The notes: generated from the letters alone by a model not told the origin. A stretch of DNA of 64,000 bases from Loigolactobacillus coryniformis subsp. coryniformis KCTC 3167 = DSM 20001 (GCF_002706425.1 NZ_CP017713.1:806001-870000); one strand, 5' to 3'; shown: positions 26,198 through 36,594, counted from the stretch's first letter. Program-made: numbers and translations.

Positions 26198-27040
26198 ATG
26201 TTGAAGAAGAAATACATAGTTGGTTTACTTTGCCTAGCTTGGGTGACAGCTATATTATTACCAGCGCCAGTCGAAGCAGCCAGTTCAATCACGGTTGGTT
26301 CCTTAACTTCAGATGCGGTGATTTGGCGGCACATTGCTAAATCACCGCAAGCTAAAAAAGCCGGCTTGAAAATCAAAGTTCGTGAAGTGAGTGATCCAGT
26401 TGGTTTAAATACGGCGACGGCTCGTGGTGAGATCGATGTTAATGCTTTTCAATCAGTTAGTTATTTGAAAGCCTATAATCATGAGAATAAAGGTAAAGCA
26501 CAACTGGCAATGCTGGGGACAACTTATTTGGAACCGATGGGCATCTATTCGAAGAAATTAAAAAGTTTAAAACAGTTAAAAGATGGTGCTACGGTGGCAT
26601 TGGCTAATAACCCAGCCAATACATCACGTGGATTGGCACTATTACAAACGGCGGGCTTGATCAAATTAAAGGCTAACTTCAATGCTAACAGCAATGAAAC
26701 GGCGATCAGCCAAAACCCGCATCATTTGAAGTTTAAAGAGATCGATGATAATACTGGGCCACGTGTTTTAGGCGATGTTGATATTGCTTTAATCTCTAAT
26801 TCAGTAGCTTTGGCCGGACATTTGAATGTTTTAAAAGATTCACTTTTCCATGAAAAAGTGAATCAGTCAACTAAACAAGACATTAATGTAATTGCGACGA
26901 GCACCAAGAATAAGCACCAAGCTGAATATAAAAAATTAGTCAAACTTTATCACGATCCAACGATTCAAAAATGGATCGATCATAAATTTGCTGGCACCAA
27001 AGTTGAAGTTCAAAAACCACTAAGTTACTTAACTAAATGA
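26198..27040 (+). CDS. metQ: Methionine ABC transporter substrate-binding protein (NlpA/MetQ family)
   Basis: The 280-residue protein is a full-length MetQ: an N-terminal signal, then SITVGSLTSDAVIWRHIA, DVNAFQSVSYLKAYN and NNPANTSRGLALLQTAGLI. It captures methionine outside the membrane for the MetNI importer encoded next and is controlled by the methionine T-box. It has no usable lipobox: the only early cysteine (residue 12) falls inside the hydrophobic core, and the signal ends like a type I site (PVEA-AS). Most Gram-positive MetQ proteins are lipoproteins. Confidence 0.9.
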   Translation: MLKKKYIVGLLCLAWVTAILLPAPVEAASSITVGSLTSDAVIWRHIAKSPQAKKAGLKIKVREVSDPVGLNTATARGEIDVNAFQSVSYLKAYNHENKGKAQLAMLGTTYLEPMGIYSKKLKSLKQLKDGATVALANNPANTSRGLALLQTAGLIKLKANFNANSNETAISQNPHHLKFKEIDDNTGPRVLGDVDIALISNSVALAGHLNVLKDSLFHEKVNQSTKQDINVIATSTKNKHQAEYKKLVKLYHDPTIQKWIDHKFAGTKVEVQKPLSYLTK

Positions 27041-27060
27041 TTTTTGAGTGAGTCAAGGTG

Positions 27061-27160
27061 AGCCGTGCTTTTGCGGTAAACTTGGCCACAAGAATGGCCA
27101 GCGCCATGAACAGCATAAGCTGCTGCTAAGTAACATCCTATTTGAGTGAGATGATAGAGG
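27061..27160 (+). repeat. Decayed copy of the structured intergenic repeat between metQ and metN
   Basis: GCCGTGCTTTTGCGGTAAAC with TTGGCCACAAGAATGG matches the hairpin 1 arms. The distal part is degenerate, but it ends in a GATAGAGGAGG SD before metN. Confidence 0.5.
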
Positions 27161-27170
27161 AGGAAATTTT

Positions 27171-28250
27171 ATGAGTGCAGTGATCAAATTAGAACATATT
27201 GATGTCACTTTTAAAAGTAAAGCACGGACGGTACAGGCAGTTCACGATGTATCGCTAGAAGTTGAAAAAGGGGAAATCTACGGTATTGTTGGTTATTCCG
27301 GTGCTGGTAAAAGTACCCTAGTTCGGGTGATCAATTTATTACAGCGACCAACTAAGGGTCAGGTTGAAGTTAATCAACAAGATCTGCTGTCCTTAAAAGC
27401 CAAACCATTGCGGCAAGCGCGTAAAAAGATTGGGATGATCTTTCAGCATTTCAATCTGATGAATGCACGGACAATCGCTGATAATGTTGATTATCCTTTA
27501 AAAAGCTCTAACTTAACAAAAGCGCAACGCCGAGCTAAGGTGGCTGATCTATTAGACCTAGTTGGTTTAGCGGATAAGAAGAATGCTTATCCAGCTCAAC
27601 TTTCTGGTGGGCAAAAGCAGCGGGTTGCCATTGCCCGAGCACTAGCTAATGACCCAGAAATTTTAATTTCTGATGAAGCAACCAGTGCGCTTGATCCTAA
27701 AACGACGCTTTCCATTCTAGAATTATTACGCAGTCTGAATCAGCGACTAGGTCTGACAATCGTATTGATCACCCATGAAATGCAAGCAGTCAAAGAAATC
27801 TGTCAAAAAGTTGCGGTAATGGAAAATGGTCAAATCATTGAACGCGGTGATTTGTTACAAGTTTTCAGTCAACCACAAAAACAATTGACCAAAGATTTTA
27901 TTAATACGGCTACACAAGTCGAACAAGCGTTAGCTAAAGTGTTACAACAACCGGCTATTCAGCATTTACGGGCCAATGAACGTTTAGTTGAATTATCTTA
28001 TATTGGCGATAGCACTGATCAACCGTTGATCACTGAATTATACAAACGTTATTTGGTAACGGCCAATATTCTATTTGGTAACGTGGAGATTTTGCAGGGA
28101 ACGCCAGTGGGAAATTTGATTGTGACCCTAAGCGGTGCTGAAAAGAATCTTAACGCAGCTACTGAGTATTTGCGTCAGGCGCAAGTAAACATTCGGGAGA
28201 TCAAGGTAGGTCGCGATGTGATTCCTCTGGTTAAACAGGAACATGCCTAA
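27171..28250 (+). CDS. metN: Methionine ABC transporter ATP-binding protein
   Basis: The 359-residue protein has Walker [10 protein letters not shown] (about 42-50), Q-loop FQHFN, signature [15 protein letters not shown] (about 143-157), Walker [14 protein letters not shown] and a C-terminal NIL (ACT-like) domain from about 270, which in MetN binds methionine and inhibits transport. SD GAGGAGG precedes the ATG. It is co-transcribed with metQ and metI, but the gaps hold repeat remnants. Confidence 0.95.
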   Translation: MSAVIKLEHIDVTFKSKARTVQAVHDVSLEVEKGEIYGIVGYSGAGKSTLVRVINLLQRPTKGQVEVNQQDLLSLKAKPLRQARKKIGMIFQHFNLMNARTIADNVDYPLKSSNLTKAQRRAKVADLLDLVGLADKKNAYPAQLSGGQKQRVAIARALANDPEILISDEATSALDPKTTLSILELLRSLNQRLGLTIVLITHEMQAVKEICQKVAVMENGQIIERGDLLQVFSQPQKQLTKDFINTATQVEQALAKVLQQPAIQHLRANERLVELSYIGDSTDQPLITELYKRYLVTANILFGNVEILQGTPVGNLIVTLSGAEKNLNAATEYLRQAQVNIREIKVGRDVIPLVKQEHA

Positions 28251-28264
28251 AAAATTATAGTATA

Positions 28265-28402
28265 AAAATTAACCATTATTGTTGAGAAGCAGGTTTCAAC
28301 TGGGCAGTTTTTGCCTTGATTGAATAGATATTGCCACAACTATTAGAAGCTTATTGGTAGTTTGGGCTAATAAATTAACCTATTTTAGTGAGAAAAAGGA
28401 GT
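28265..28402 (+). repeat. Decayed copy of the structured intergenic repeat between metN and metI
   Basis: AAAAATTAACCATTATTGTTGAG, then TTTCAACTGGGC...GCCTTGATTGAA, and later TTATTGG...GGCTAATAA follow the element order, with several mismatches. It ends just before the metI SD. Confidence 0.5.
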
Positions 28403-28409
28403 GCTAAGT

Positions 28410-29090
28410 ATGGCAACTATTTTTGCGCATTATTTTCCTAATGTTGTAGGTATCAGTGATCAATTTATACAGAGTACATGGGAAACCATTTATATGGTAG
28501 TAGCAACAGCTATCATTGCGGGTATTCTCGGTTTGGTTTTGGGGGTAGCGTTAACGGTGACTGAGCCAGGTCATATTTTAGCGCAACGGACCGTTTATAG
28601 TGTTTTGGATAAACTAGTTAATTTATTTCGTTCAATTCCGTTCATTATTTTGTTAGCAGTTATCGTTCCTTTCACCCGTCTATTAGTAGGGACTTCAATT
28701 GGGACAACAGCAGCAATTGTGCCCTTAGTATTAGGTTCAGCACCATTTTATGCACGGCAAATTCAGAACGCACTGGTGGAAGTTGACCCTGGCATCATTG
28801 AGGCCGCCGAGTCAGTTGGTTCCAGCCCACTAGAAATCATTTTCCGGGTCTACTTAAAAGAGGGCTTATCAGAAATCATTCGAGTATCTGTGGTTACTTT
28901 GATCAGTGTGATCGGTTTAACTGCGATGGCTGGCGCTGTTGGTGGTGGCGGTTTAGGTAACTTGGCGATCAGTGTCGGTTACAATCGTTTCCAAAATGAC
29001 GTTACCTTCGTTGCGATGATTATTATTTTATTAATGGTTTTCTTCGTTCAGATCATTGGCGATTTCTTTGCGCGTAAAACGGCGCATTAA
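28410..29090 (+). CDS. metI: Methionine ABC transporter permease
   Basis: The 226-residue protein has five membrane helices and the permease EAA loop as IEAAESVGSSPLEIIFRVYL (about 131-150). The ATG at 28410 has AAAGGAG seven bases upstream; an in-frame GTG at 28401 overlaps that SD. It completes a MetQNI importer. Confidence 0.93.
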   Translation: MATIFAHYFPNVVGISDQFIQSTWETIYMVVATAIIAGILGLVLGVALTVTEPGHILAQRTVYSVLDKLVNLFRSIPFIILLAVIVPFTRLLVGTSIGTTAAIVPLVLGSAPFYARQIQNALVEVDPGIIEAAESVGSSPLEIIFRVYLKEGLSEIIRVSVVTLISVIGLTAMAGAVGGGGLGNLAISVGYNRFQNDVTFVAMIIILLMVFFVQIIGDFFARKTAH

Positions 29091-29145
29091 AAGAAGTGAC
29101 TCTTGCTAACATTGAGCACTTAATAAGTATATTTCAAAATGAACT

Positions 29146-29172
29146 AAGAAGCGTTACCGCTTCTTTTTATTT
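29146..29172 (+). terminator. Terminator after metI
   Basis: AAGAAGCG/CGCTTCTT stem, TTAC loop, T-rich tail. Confidence 0.85.
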
Positions 29173-29186
29173 TGCTAATTTCAAGC

Positions 29187-29198
29187 GAACGTACGTTC
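29187..29198. promoter_or_regulatory. Perfect SOS (LexA-type) palindrome upstream of addB
   Basis: GAACGTACGTTC is a self-complementary 12-mer that fits GAAC-N4-GTTC exactly. A TAAAATATAAT -10 region follows 20-30 bp later, so a bound repressor would cover the promoter. Confidence 0.6.
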
Positions 29199-29254
29199 AA
29201 ATGTGCTGATGTGTGGTAAAATATAATTACTAATTAGCGATGGGAGCGTTTCTT

Positions 29255-32200
29255 TTGAGCCTAAAATTTATTTTTGGACCTGCAAGCACCGAGCGCCGTG
29301 GTGCTTTAGTTGATCAATTAGCACAACAAATGCAAGCTGATCCTAATGGGCAGTTCTTTTATATTGTGCCCAATCACATTAAATTCAGTTCTGAAGTTGA
29401 TATATTGACGGCTTTAAAGCAGCGCCGCCACAGTAAAGACAAGGTCTTTGCGGCTAGCCGAATTCAAGTTTTTTCGTTTTCACGTTTGGCTTGGTATTTT
29501 ATGAAAAATACACCTTATTACCAGATTCCACGGATTGGGACTGCTGGATTAAATATGGTCGTTTATCAAATCATGGCTGATTTAGCTGATCAGCTAACGA
29601 TTTATCGTGGTGAATTAACGCAACCTGGTTTTGTTGCGCAATTGGTCAAACAATTGCTAGCTTTAAAGGTGGGCTGCGTCACGGCGGCTGATCTACAACA
29701 GATCGCTGATGAATTGGATTCTGATACCGATTTGGCCGCTAAAACACATGATTTGGCGTTGATCTATACTGCCTTTGAGCAGACAATGCAAGGACGTTAT
29801 ATTGAAAATACCGATCTACTAAATGCGTTAAGTGATTATTTATTACAGCAGGATCTAAGTCATACTTATTTTTATATTGATGGTTTCTCCCAATTATCAG
29901 CTCAAGAAAATCGTTTGCTGTTGACTTTGATTCAAAAAGCAACGCAGGTGACACTGGGGTTGATGTTGGATCGACCTTATCGACAACAACTGCCGGAAAA
30001 ACAGGCGCTATTCTTTCATCCGGGCCAGTTGTATCATCAACTTTATCAAACAGCCCGTAGCTTACATGTGCCGATTTTAGCTGATTTACAGGTGACCGAA
30101 CAACGGGTGACACCTGATTTACAACGATTAGAGGCTTATTGGCAACATTCGACTAGTGGTAGTCGTCAATTACGGCCAGAAGCTTTGCAAAATGCAAAAA
30201 GTATCCAAATTGTTCAAGCGGATACCCGCCAAACTGAAATTCGGCAGGTAGCGACCAAAATTCGGCAGATGGTTGCGCTACAGGGCTATCGTTATCAGGA
30301 TTTTTTAGTGTTGACCCGCCATCTGGATGCGTACGAAACTATTTTGGAACCAACATTTCGTGAGTTTGGTATCCCAGCATTTGATGATCTACAACATCAC
30401 ATGACGGATCATCCGCTGGTTGAGTTGATCAATGCGTTGTTTGCCGTCAAACAACATTATTATCGCTATCAGGACATGATGCGTTTATTGAAAACTGAAT
30501 TGCTGTTGCCACAGGTCAATGGCCAGCCGATGGCTAATCAAGCGTATCGCCAGGCAGTTGATTTAACCGAAAATATGGTACTAAAATATGGGTTTAGCGG
30601 CAAACAATGGCTGCGTAAAGATGATTGGCAATTTTATCGTTTTGATGATCAGGACTTTGGTACGCAGTCAACCAAGGATGATGATAGTTCAGCGCAAGTG
30701 AATTTGATTCGGCACTTTGTTCGCGATACCTTGCCACCATTTTTTAAAAAACTGGATCAGGCCAAAAATGGACAAGCCGCCGCGCAAGTGCTTTATAACT
30801 TTTTAGTTGAGCATGGTGTGGTGACACAATTACAGGCCTGGCGGGATCAAGCACTAGACCAAGGTAATTTGGCTCAAGCTGCAGAACCGGAGCAAACTTG
30901 GCAAATCTTTTGCACCATGTTGGATGAATATGTAACGATTTTAGGTTCAGTCTCATTTCAAGCAACGGACCTACTCGCTTTATTTCAGGTTGGGTTTGAA
31001 GGTGCCAGCTACTCACAAATTCCCTCGACGTTAGATCAAGTTTTGATTTCAGAAACGGGGATGGTACAAACCGCGATGCGTAAAGTGGTGTTTATGATCG
31101 GTAGTACTGACCAGGTCATGCCCGACCGTATTGTCAATAATCAGTTGTTATCGGATGTTGATCAAGAACAATTGACCCCGCATTTGGCGGAGGGCGCTTA
31201 TTTGATGGATGATGCGCTGACGCAGATGGCTAGTGAACCTTTTTTGAATTACACTGCTTTTTTAACTGCGCGTGAACAGTTGATTTTTACGTATCCGTTG
31301 GCTGATGATGGGAGTTCCTTGAAGTTATCACCTTATGTTGAAAGAATCATGAATCATTTCCAACTGGTGCCACAAGTTGCGCAAACTAGGCCGGATATTA
31401 CGGCTAATAAAATTGCGCCGTTTGTTGGTTCAAAGCGCAGTACTTTATCACATTTGATTCAAGTTAGCCGTGACGCAATGGCCCAGAAAACACAGTTACC
31501 ACCGATCTGGTTGTACGTCTATCGTTTGTTGCGGCAAGATGGTGGCTACAGTGCGCTAACTGAGCGTTTATTGGCAAGTTTGAACTACCGCAATGTACCC
31601 CAAAAATTGCGACCGGAGATTGTTGAAGCCTTGTACGGTAAAACAATCAATACTTCAATTTCAAAATTAGAAGAATTTTATCAAAATCAGTATGCGTATT
31701 TCTTGAAATATGGCTTGAAATTACGCGAGCGTGATATTTTTGAACTATCACCAGCTAGTGCCGGTGAATTTTATCATATGGCTTTAGATCAGTTATTTAA
31801 GCGAGTGCAGGCTGAAGGACAACAATTGGCTGAATTATCTACCACCGATGTTGATCGCTTGATCGATAGTATCCTGCTGAAAATGTCGACGTTACCGCAA
31901 TTTCAGATTTTGGCCAGTTCTAATCGGATGGCTTATTTAGCTCGCCAATTGACCGCGACGATCAAGCAAGTTGCCCATGCATTGCAGCATCAAGGTCAAC
32001 AGACTAAAATGACGCCTTTGCGCACCGAAGTTTTATTCGGGCACGTCGGTAGTACAGACGGTTTAGCGCCGTTGCAATTTAAGTTGCCTCACGGTCGCCA
32101 AGTTAAAGTCCGTGGTAAAATCGATCGGATCGATCAAATGGTACTCGGTAATACACGCTATTTAGGAATTGTTGACTATAAATCTGGTGTCCGTGATTTT

Positions 32201-32809
32201 GATTTTCGGGATGCCTATTATGGCTTATCCTTGCAGATGTTAACCTATCTAGATGCGATGATGCGCAATGCAACTGATTTAACAGCGGACACACAACTAC
32301 AAACCAAGCCGGCTGGTGCTTTATACCTGCATTTACAAAATCCTAAGCTTAAGTTAACGGAAGTTTTGACCAAAGGATTCGATGACGCTTTGTTGACCAA
32401 AAATAAATATCAAGGTTTCTTATTAAATGACGAACCACTGCTAGAGAATTTAGATCACGAATTGGCCGAACGAACTGGCAGTTCTAAGGTTTATCCGTTG
32501 ACTAAAACTAATTCTGGCTACTCCCTTAAACAGAGTCGATTGGTGACCGAATCAGAGTTAGCGTTACTGTTAACCCATGATGAGGAGTTGATCCAGGCAG
32601 CAGCTTTAGCGATTTTTGCTGGTGAACTTAAACTAAACCCAGTTAAATGGCCAAATAATCAAACGGCATTGCAATATTCACCGTTTAAGTCAATCATGCA
32701 GTTTGATGCGATGTTGCCGGAAAATAACTATCGACAATTGACTGCATTAGATCGTGCGACCGTGTTAGCCATGCTAAAAGCAGAGCAACAGCAGAAGGAG
32801 GATAAATAG
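29255..32809 (+). CDS. addB: AddB (RexB) subunit of the AddAB helicase-nuclease
   Basis: This protein of about 1184 residues belongs to the lactic-acid-bacterial AddB/RexB group. The C-terminal nuclease motif is present as GKIDRID...GIVDYKSG (about 955-980). The N-terminus has FGPASTERRG where other AddB proteins keep a Walker A. The segment before LKLRERD (EEFYQNQYAYFLKYG) has no cysteine where Fe-S-containing AddB has one. With AddA it resects double-strand breaks. TTG 29255 (Met-Ser-Leu-Lys, GGGAG eight bases upstream) is preferred over ATG 29240. It is probably SOS-regulated through the palindrome upstream. Confidence 0.92.
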   Translation: MSLKFIFGPASTERRGALVDQLAQQMQADPNGQFFYIVPNHIKFSSEVDILTALKQRRHSKDKVFAASRIQVFSFSRLAWYFMKNTPYYQIPRIGTAGLNMVVYQIMADLADQLTIYRGELTQPGFVAQLVKQLLALKVGCVTAADLQQIADELDSDTDLAAKTHDLALIYTAFEQTMQGRYIENTDLLNALSDYLLQQDLSHTYFYIDGFSQLSAQENRLLLTLIQKATQVTLGLMLDRPYRQQLPEKQALFFHPGQLYHQLYQTARSLHVPILADLQVTEQRVTPDLQRLEAYWQHSTSGSRQLRPEALQNAKSIQIVQADTRQTEIRQVATKIRQMVALQGYRYQDFLVLTRHLDAYETILEPTFREFGIPAFDDLQHHMTDHPLVELINALFAVKQHYYRYQDMMRLLKTELLLPQVNGQPMANQAYRQAVDLTENMVLKYGFSGKQWLRKDDWQFYRFDDQDFGTQSTKDDDSSAQVNLIRHFVRDTLPPFFKKLDQAKNGQAAAQVLYNFLVEHGVVTQLQAWRDQALDQGNLAQAAEPEQTWQIFCTMLDEYVTILGSVSFQATDLLALFQVGFEGASYSQIPSTLDQVLISETGMVQTAMRKVVFMIGSTDQVMPDRIVNNQLLSDVDQEQLTPHLAEGAYLMDDALTQMASEPFLNYTAFLTAREQLIFTYPLADDGSSLKLSPYVERIMNHFQLVPQVAQTRPDITANKIAPFVGSKRSTLSHLIQVSRDAMAQKTQLPPIWLYVYRLLRQDGGYSALTERLLASLNYRNVPQKLRPEIVEALYGKTINTSISKLEEFYQNQYAYFLKYGLKLRERDIFELSPASAGEFYHMALDQLFKRVQAEGQQLAELSTTDVDRLIDSILLKMSTLPQFQILASSNRMAYLARQLTATIKQVAHALQHQGQQTKMTPLRTEVLFGHVGSTDGLAPLQFKLPHGRQVKVRGKIDRIDQMVLGNTRYLGIVDYKSGVRDFDFRDAYYGLSLQMLTYLDAMMRNATDLTADTQLQTKPAGALYLHLQNPKLKLTEVLTKGFDDALLTKNKYQGFLLNDEPLLENLDHELAERTGSSKVYPLTKTNSGYSLKQSRLVTESELALLLTHDEELIQAAALAIFAGELKLNPVKWPNNQTALQYSPFKSIMQFDAMLPENNYRQLTALDRATVLAMLKAEQQQKEDK

Positions 32810-35800
32810 TGAGCGCAAAAACAAACTTTACTGCAAGTCAGCAACACGCAGTTACAGATGCTGGACGTAATATCCTAGTTTCTGCTTCAGCCGGTTCGGG
32901 GAAGACAACTGTGCTGGTTGAACGCGTGATTCAAAAAATTTTACATGGCACCAATGTTGATGAGCTTTTAGTCGTGACTTTTACTGAAGCGGCCGCCAGT
33001 GAAATGCGAGACCGCATCCAAACGGCTTTGCAAAAGGCATTAGCTGCTAGTGAAGAGCCTAAGCAACGGCAGCATTTAAGTCAGCAGCTTAGTCGGTTAG
33101 CGGTGGCACACATCAGTACATTGCACGCTTTTTGTTTGCAATTGATCGAACGTTACTATTATGTGATTGATCTAGACCCGGTTTTTCGTTTATTGACTGA
33201 TGACACGGAAGTCATTTTATTGCGGGAAGATGTCTGGTCAGATCTGCGGGAGACTTTGTATGGTGATAGCCCGGCTTTTGCGCAATTGACCGCTAATTTT
33301 TCCAACGATCGTAGCGATGATGGGCTGACTGATTTAGTGATGCGATTATATGATTTTGCTAACGCCAATCCGGAGCCGACAAAGTGGTTGGCGCAACTGG
33401 CTGCCGCTTATCACATTACGGTAGCGGAGCCAACGGCTAGTACGTTTTATCAGCAACAGTTGTTACCGCTGTTGCAGGAAGAATTGACGCAGGCGAGTCA
33501 AGATCTTAGTAGTGCGCAAGCAATTGCAGCAGAGCAACAATTGGATAAGTTGGTTGCCTGTTTAATAGCGGATCAGCAACAAGTAACCGCTTTGCAAGCA
33601 CAATTGACTAGCGCAACCTGGGATGAATTGCGGCAGCAGTTTTTGACTTTTAAACTAAAACGAGCGCCCTCACTGCGTAATTTGGACGATGAGGCTAAAG
33701 TAGCTAAAACGACGGCAACAGATTTTCGGAAACAAGCAAAGCAACGCGTGAGTGCTATTGGTGATGCTTACTTTGGCTTATCGGCTGATCGATTGATCGA
33801 GGTGATGGGGCAAACAGAACAATTAGTGACTCAGTTGGTGGCCGTAGTGGAACAATTTGGTCAAGCCTTTCGTGCCGAAAAACAGCGGCGGCATTTATTG
33901 GACTTTAGTGATTTAGAACATTTTACCTTGGCAATCTTAACTGCAGATAACGCCAGTGGGGTGCAAACCCGAACTGCGTTGCAGCGACAATTTAGCGAAG
34001 TCTTAGTCGATGAGTATCAAGATACTAATCGCTTGCAGGAGACGATCTTGACCACCGTGGCGCAATCTGATCCTGGCAATATGTTTATGGTCGGGGATGT
34101 TAAACAGTCGATCTATGCCTTTCGCTTGGCCGATCCTAGTTTGTTCTTGGATAAATACCATCAGTTTGCCCAAGCTGATAGTGCCGATCAACGGATCATT
34201 TTGGCGGAAAATTTCCGCTCGGTGGCGAACATTGATGATTTTACCAACTTAATTTTCAGTCAGTTAATGGATCAAACTGTGGGTGAAATGGCCTATGATG
34301 ACAGTGCCAAGTTAGTGGCCGGTGCTAAATATCCGGCTGACTTGCCGGCGACAACTGAATTATTGGTGTATGAGGCCGATACCGATACCGCTACCGCAGA
34401 GGATGGTATCCCAGAGCAATTTGCATTGGATGATAAGGCTCAGGGACAGGTAGCACTGGTGGCGCAACGAATCAAGCAGTTGGTGGATCACGGTCAAGTT
34501 TATGACCGTAAAAATGAGCAACTGCGACCAATTCGGTATCAAGATATTGTTTTACTAACACCAACGCGCAAGAATAATTTGATCATTGTTGATTGGTTTA
34601 AGCGGTTAGGTATTCCAGTTGTCGTTAATGGGGCACAAAGTTATTTTCAGACCACTGAAATTCAAATTATGATGGCGTTATTAAGTGTCATTGATAATCC
34701 TTATCAAGATATTCCTTTGGTTAGTGTGTTACGCTCACCAATCGTTGGGCTTAACGAAAACGAATTAGCATTCTTACGAATTAATCGCCGCACTGGTGAC
34801 TATTATCAAGCGGTACTTGATTTTCAACAAAATTTTGTGCCAATGGGTGCGCCAGAATTCCAACAGCAATTGTATGCTAAAATCGACCGTTTTCTAGGCC
34901 AGCTTGACCAATTCCGGGAATTAGCACGGCAGAATCAATTGGTTACTTTGATTTGGACGATTTATAATGAAACTGGCTTTCTAGACTATGTAGGTGGGAT
35001 GCCAGCCGGTGCGCAACGGCAGGCTAATTTACATGCGCTGTACGAACGTGCACATGCGTATGAAGCCAGCAGTTTCAAAGGCTTGTTTCAATTTGTGCGG
35101 TTTATCAAGCAAATGCAGGAAAAAGATAAAGATCTAGGTGAAGCACCAGCACAAACAGTTGAAGATGCCGTTTCCGTTATGACAATCCATGGTAGTAAAG
35201 GGCTGGAATTTCCAGTGGTCTTTTTGATGGATGCTACGCACCAGTTCAACCAAGATAATTTACGTGGTCAGTATATCTTGGATGATCGTTTTGGAATTGG
35301 CGTTACTTATTTAGATCCAGATAAACGGATCGAGATCAATTTACCGCAAAAACAGATTGCTTATACGCTAGCACGGCGACGGCAAGCGGCTGAAGAAATG
35401 CGTTTATTATATGTTGCTTTGACTCGAGCAGAGCAGCAATTATTTATCGTCGGTAGTTATCCGAATCGAGAAAAGGCATTGGCCAATTGGCAGAAAGCTT
35501 TTCAGAGTCAGCATTTAGTGCTAAATGCTGGGCTACGCAGCGGTATCAACAATTTTATGGATTGGTTGGGTATGTGTCTAGTTCGCCATCCACAATTTGA
35601 TCAAAGCTTATTAACTCAAGTAAATTCATTTAGCGGTTTAGCACAGGACCAAACTCAATTTAAAGTTCATTTCTATACAGCTAATGACGTTTTACCAGCA
35701 GAAATGACTACTGAAATTGATCAAACTAATTGGCCGGATAAATTTGCGGCAGCAGCGCGTACGACTGATTTTACCAGTTTAAATGTTGATCAGTTAGATC

Positions 35801-36540
35801 AAGTATTGAATCTGCGTTACCCATTTCAAGCGGCGACGCAAACAACGGCTTATCAGGCAGTTTCAGAAGTGAAACGTTTATTTGATGATCCAACGAATAG
35901 TGAAATGAATCCCTTGCTTGTTGATACTGGTGAAAAAGCACCGGGCGTTCATCGCTATGTAGCCCAGGACTTTGCAGTACCACAATTTATGCAGACGACC
36001 ACACAGGTACCGCCGACTGCAGTCGGGACGGCGACGCATCTTGTTTTACAAGAAGTTGATTTGCATACAGCACCAACTGCGGCTAGCATTGCTCAGTTGA
36101 TCAAGGAGCTTGTGGCTCAAAATATTATTGCGGCACCAGTGGCCAAGCAAATTAAACCAGCTCATATTCTGCGTTTCTTTGCCAGTGATCTGGGACAGCA
36201 GTTGTTGGCACAGCCGGATAATGTGGTTCGCGAAGCACCATTTTCGTTGTTATTACCGGCGACTCAATTGTTTACTGATTTTGCTCCCGACGATCCCGCA
36301 CAGATTCTGATTCATGGGATCATGGACGGTTATTTAGTGACCTCTGATCAGGTGATCTTATTTGATTACAAAACGGATTATGTCCCACAAACCAACGCTG
36401 CACCTAAAATTAATCAGTTGAAGCAGCGTTATGCAGGGCAATTGAACCTATATGCGGCAGCATTGGCCCGTATTCTACAACGTCCGGTAACGCACAAATA
36501 CCTTTATCTACTGGCTAGTGGCGATTCATTGGCCGTTTGA
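32809..36540 (+). CDS. addA: AddA (RexA) subunit, UvrD-type helicase and nuclease
   Basis: The 1243-residue protein is full length. It has Walker A SASAGSGKTT (about 24-33), motif II LVDEYQDTN, motif III GDVKQSIYAFR, motif V MTIHGSKGLEF, motif VI LLYVALTRA and the C-terminal nuclease HGIMDGYL...LFDYKTDY. It unwinds and degrades DNA ends 3'-5' and feeds RecA. The GTG start shares one base with the addB stop codon, so translation is coupled. Confidence 0.96.
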   Translation: MSAKTNFTASQQHAVTDAGRNILVSASAGSGKTTVLVERVIQKILHGTNVDELLVVTFTEAAASEMRDRIQTALQKALAASEEPKQRQHLSQQLSRLAVAHISTLHAFCLQLIERYYYVIDLDPVFRLLTDDTEVILLREDVWSDLRETLYGDSPAFAQLTANFSNDRSDDGLTDLVMRLYDFANANPEPTKWLAQLAAAYHITVAEPTASTFYQQQLLPLLQEELTQASQDLSSAQAIAAEQQLDKLVACLIADQQQVTALQAQLTSATWDELRQQFLTFKLKRAPSLRNLDDEAKVAKTTATDFRKQAKQRVSAIGDAYFGLSADRLIEVMGQTEQLVTQLVAVVEQFGQAFRAEKQRRHLLDFSDLEHFTLAILTADNASGVQTRTALQRQFSEVLVDEYQDTNRLQETILTTVAQSDPGNMFMVGDVKQSIYAFRLADPSLFLDKYHQFAQADSADQRIILAENFRSVANIDDFTNLIFSQLMDQTVGEMAYDDSAKLVAGAKYPADLPATTELLVYEADTDTATAEDGIPEQFALDDKAQGQVALVAQRIKQLVDHGQVYDRKNEQLRPIRYQDIVLLTPTRKNNLIIVDWFKRLGIPVVVNGAQSYFQTTEIQIMMALLSVIDNPYQDIPLVSVLRSPIVGLNENELAFLRINRRTGDYYQAVLDFQQNFVPMGAPEFQQQLYAKIDRFLGQLDQFRELARQNQLVTLIWTIYNETGFLDYVGGMPAGAQRQANLHALYERAHAYEASSFKGLFQFVRFIKQMQEKDKDLGEAPAQTVEDAVSVMTIHGSKGLEFPVVFLMDATHQFNQDNLRGQYILDDRFGIGVTYLDPDKRIEINLPQKQIAYTLARRRQAAEEMRLLYVALTRAEQQLFIVGSYPNREKALANWQKAFQSQHLVLNAGLRSGINNFMDWLGMCLVRHPQFDQSLLTQVNSFSGLAQDQTQFKVHFYTANDVLPAEMTTEIDQTNWPDKFAAAARTTDFTSLNVDQLDQVLNLRYPFQAATQTTAYQAVSEVKRLFDDPTNSEMNPLLVDTGEKAPGVHRYVAQDFAVPQFMQTTTQVPPTAVGTATHLVLQEVDLHTAPTAASIAQLIKELVAQNIIAAPVAKQIKPAHILRFFASDLGQQLLAQPDNVVREAPFSLLLPATQLFTDFAPDDPAQILIHGIMDGYLVTSDQVILFDYKTDYVPQTNAAPKINQLKQRYAGQLNLYAAALARILQRPVTHKYLYLLASGDSLAV

Positions 36541-36594
36541 TTAAAAAGCTATCTTATGGAACATGCTTTGACTATCTTGTTCGGAAGTACAAAG

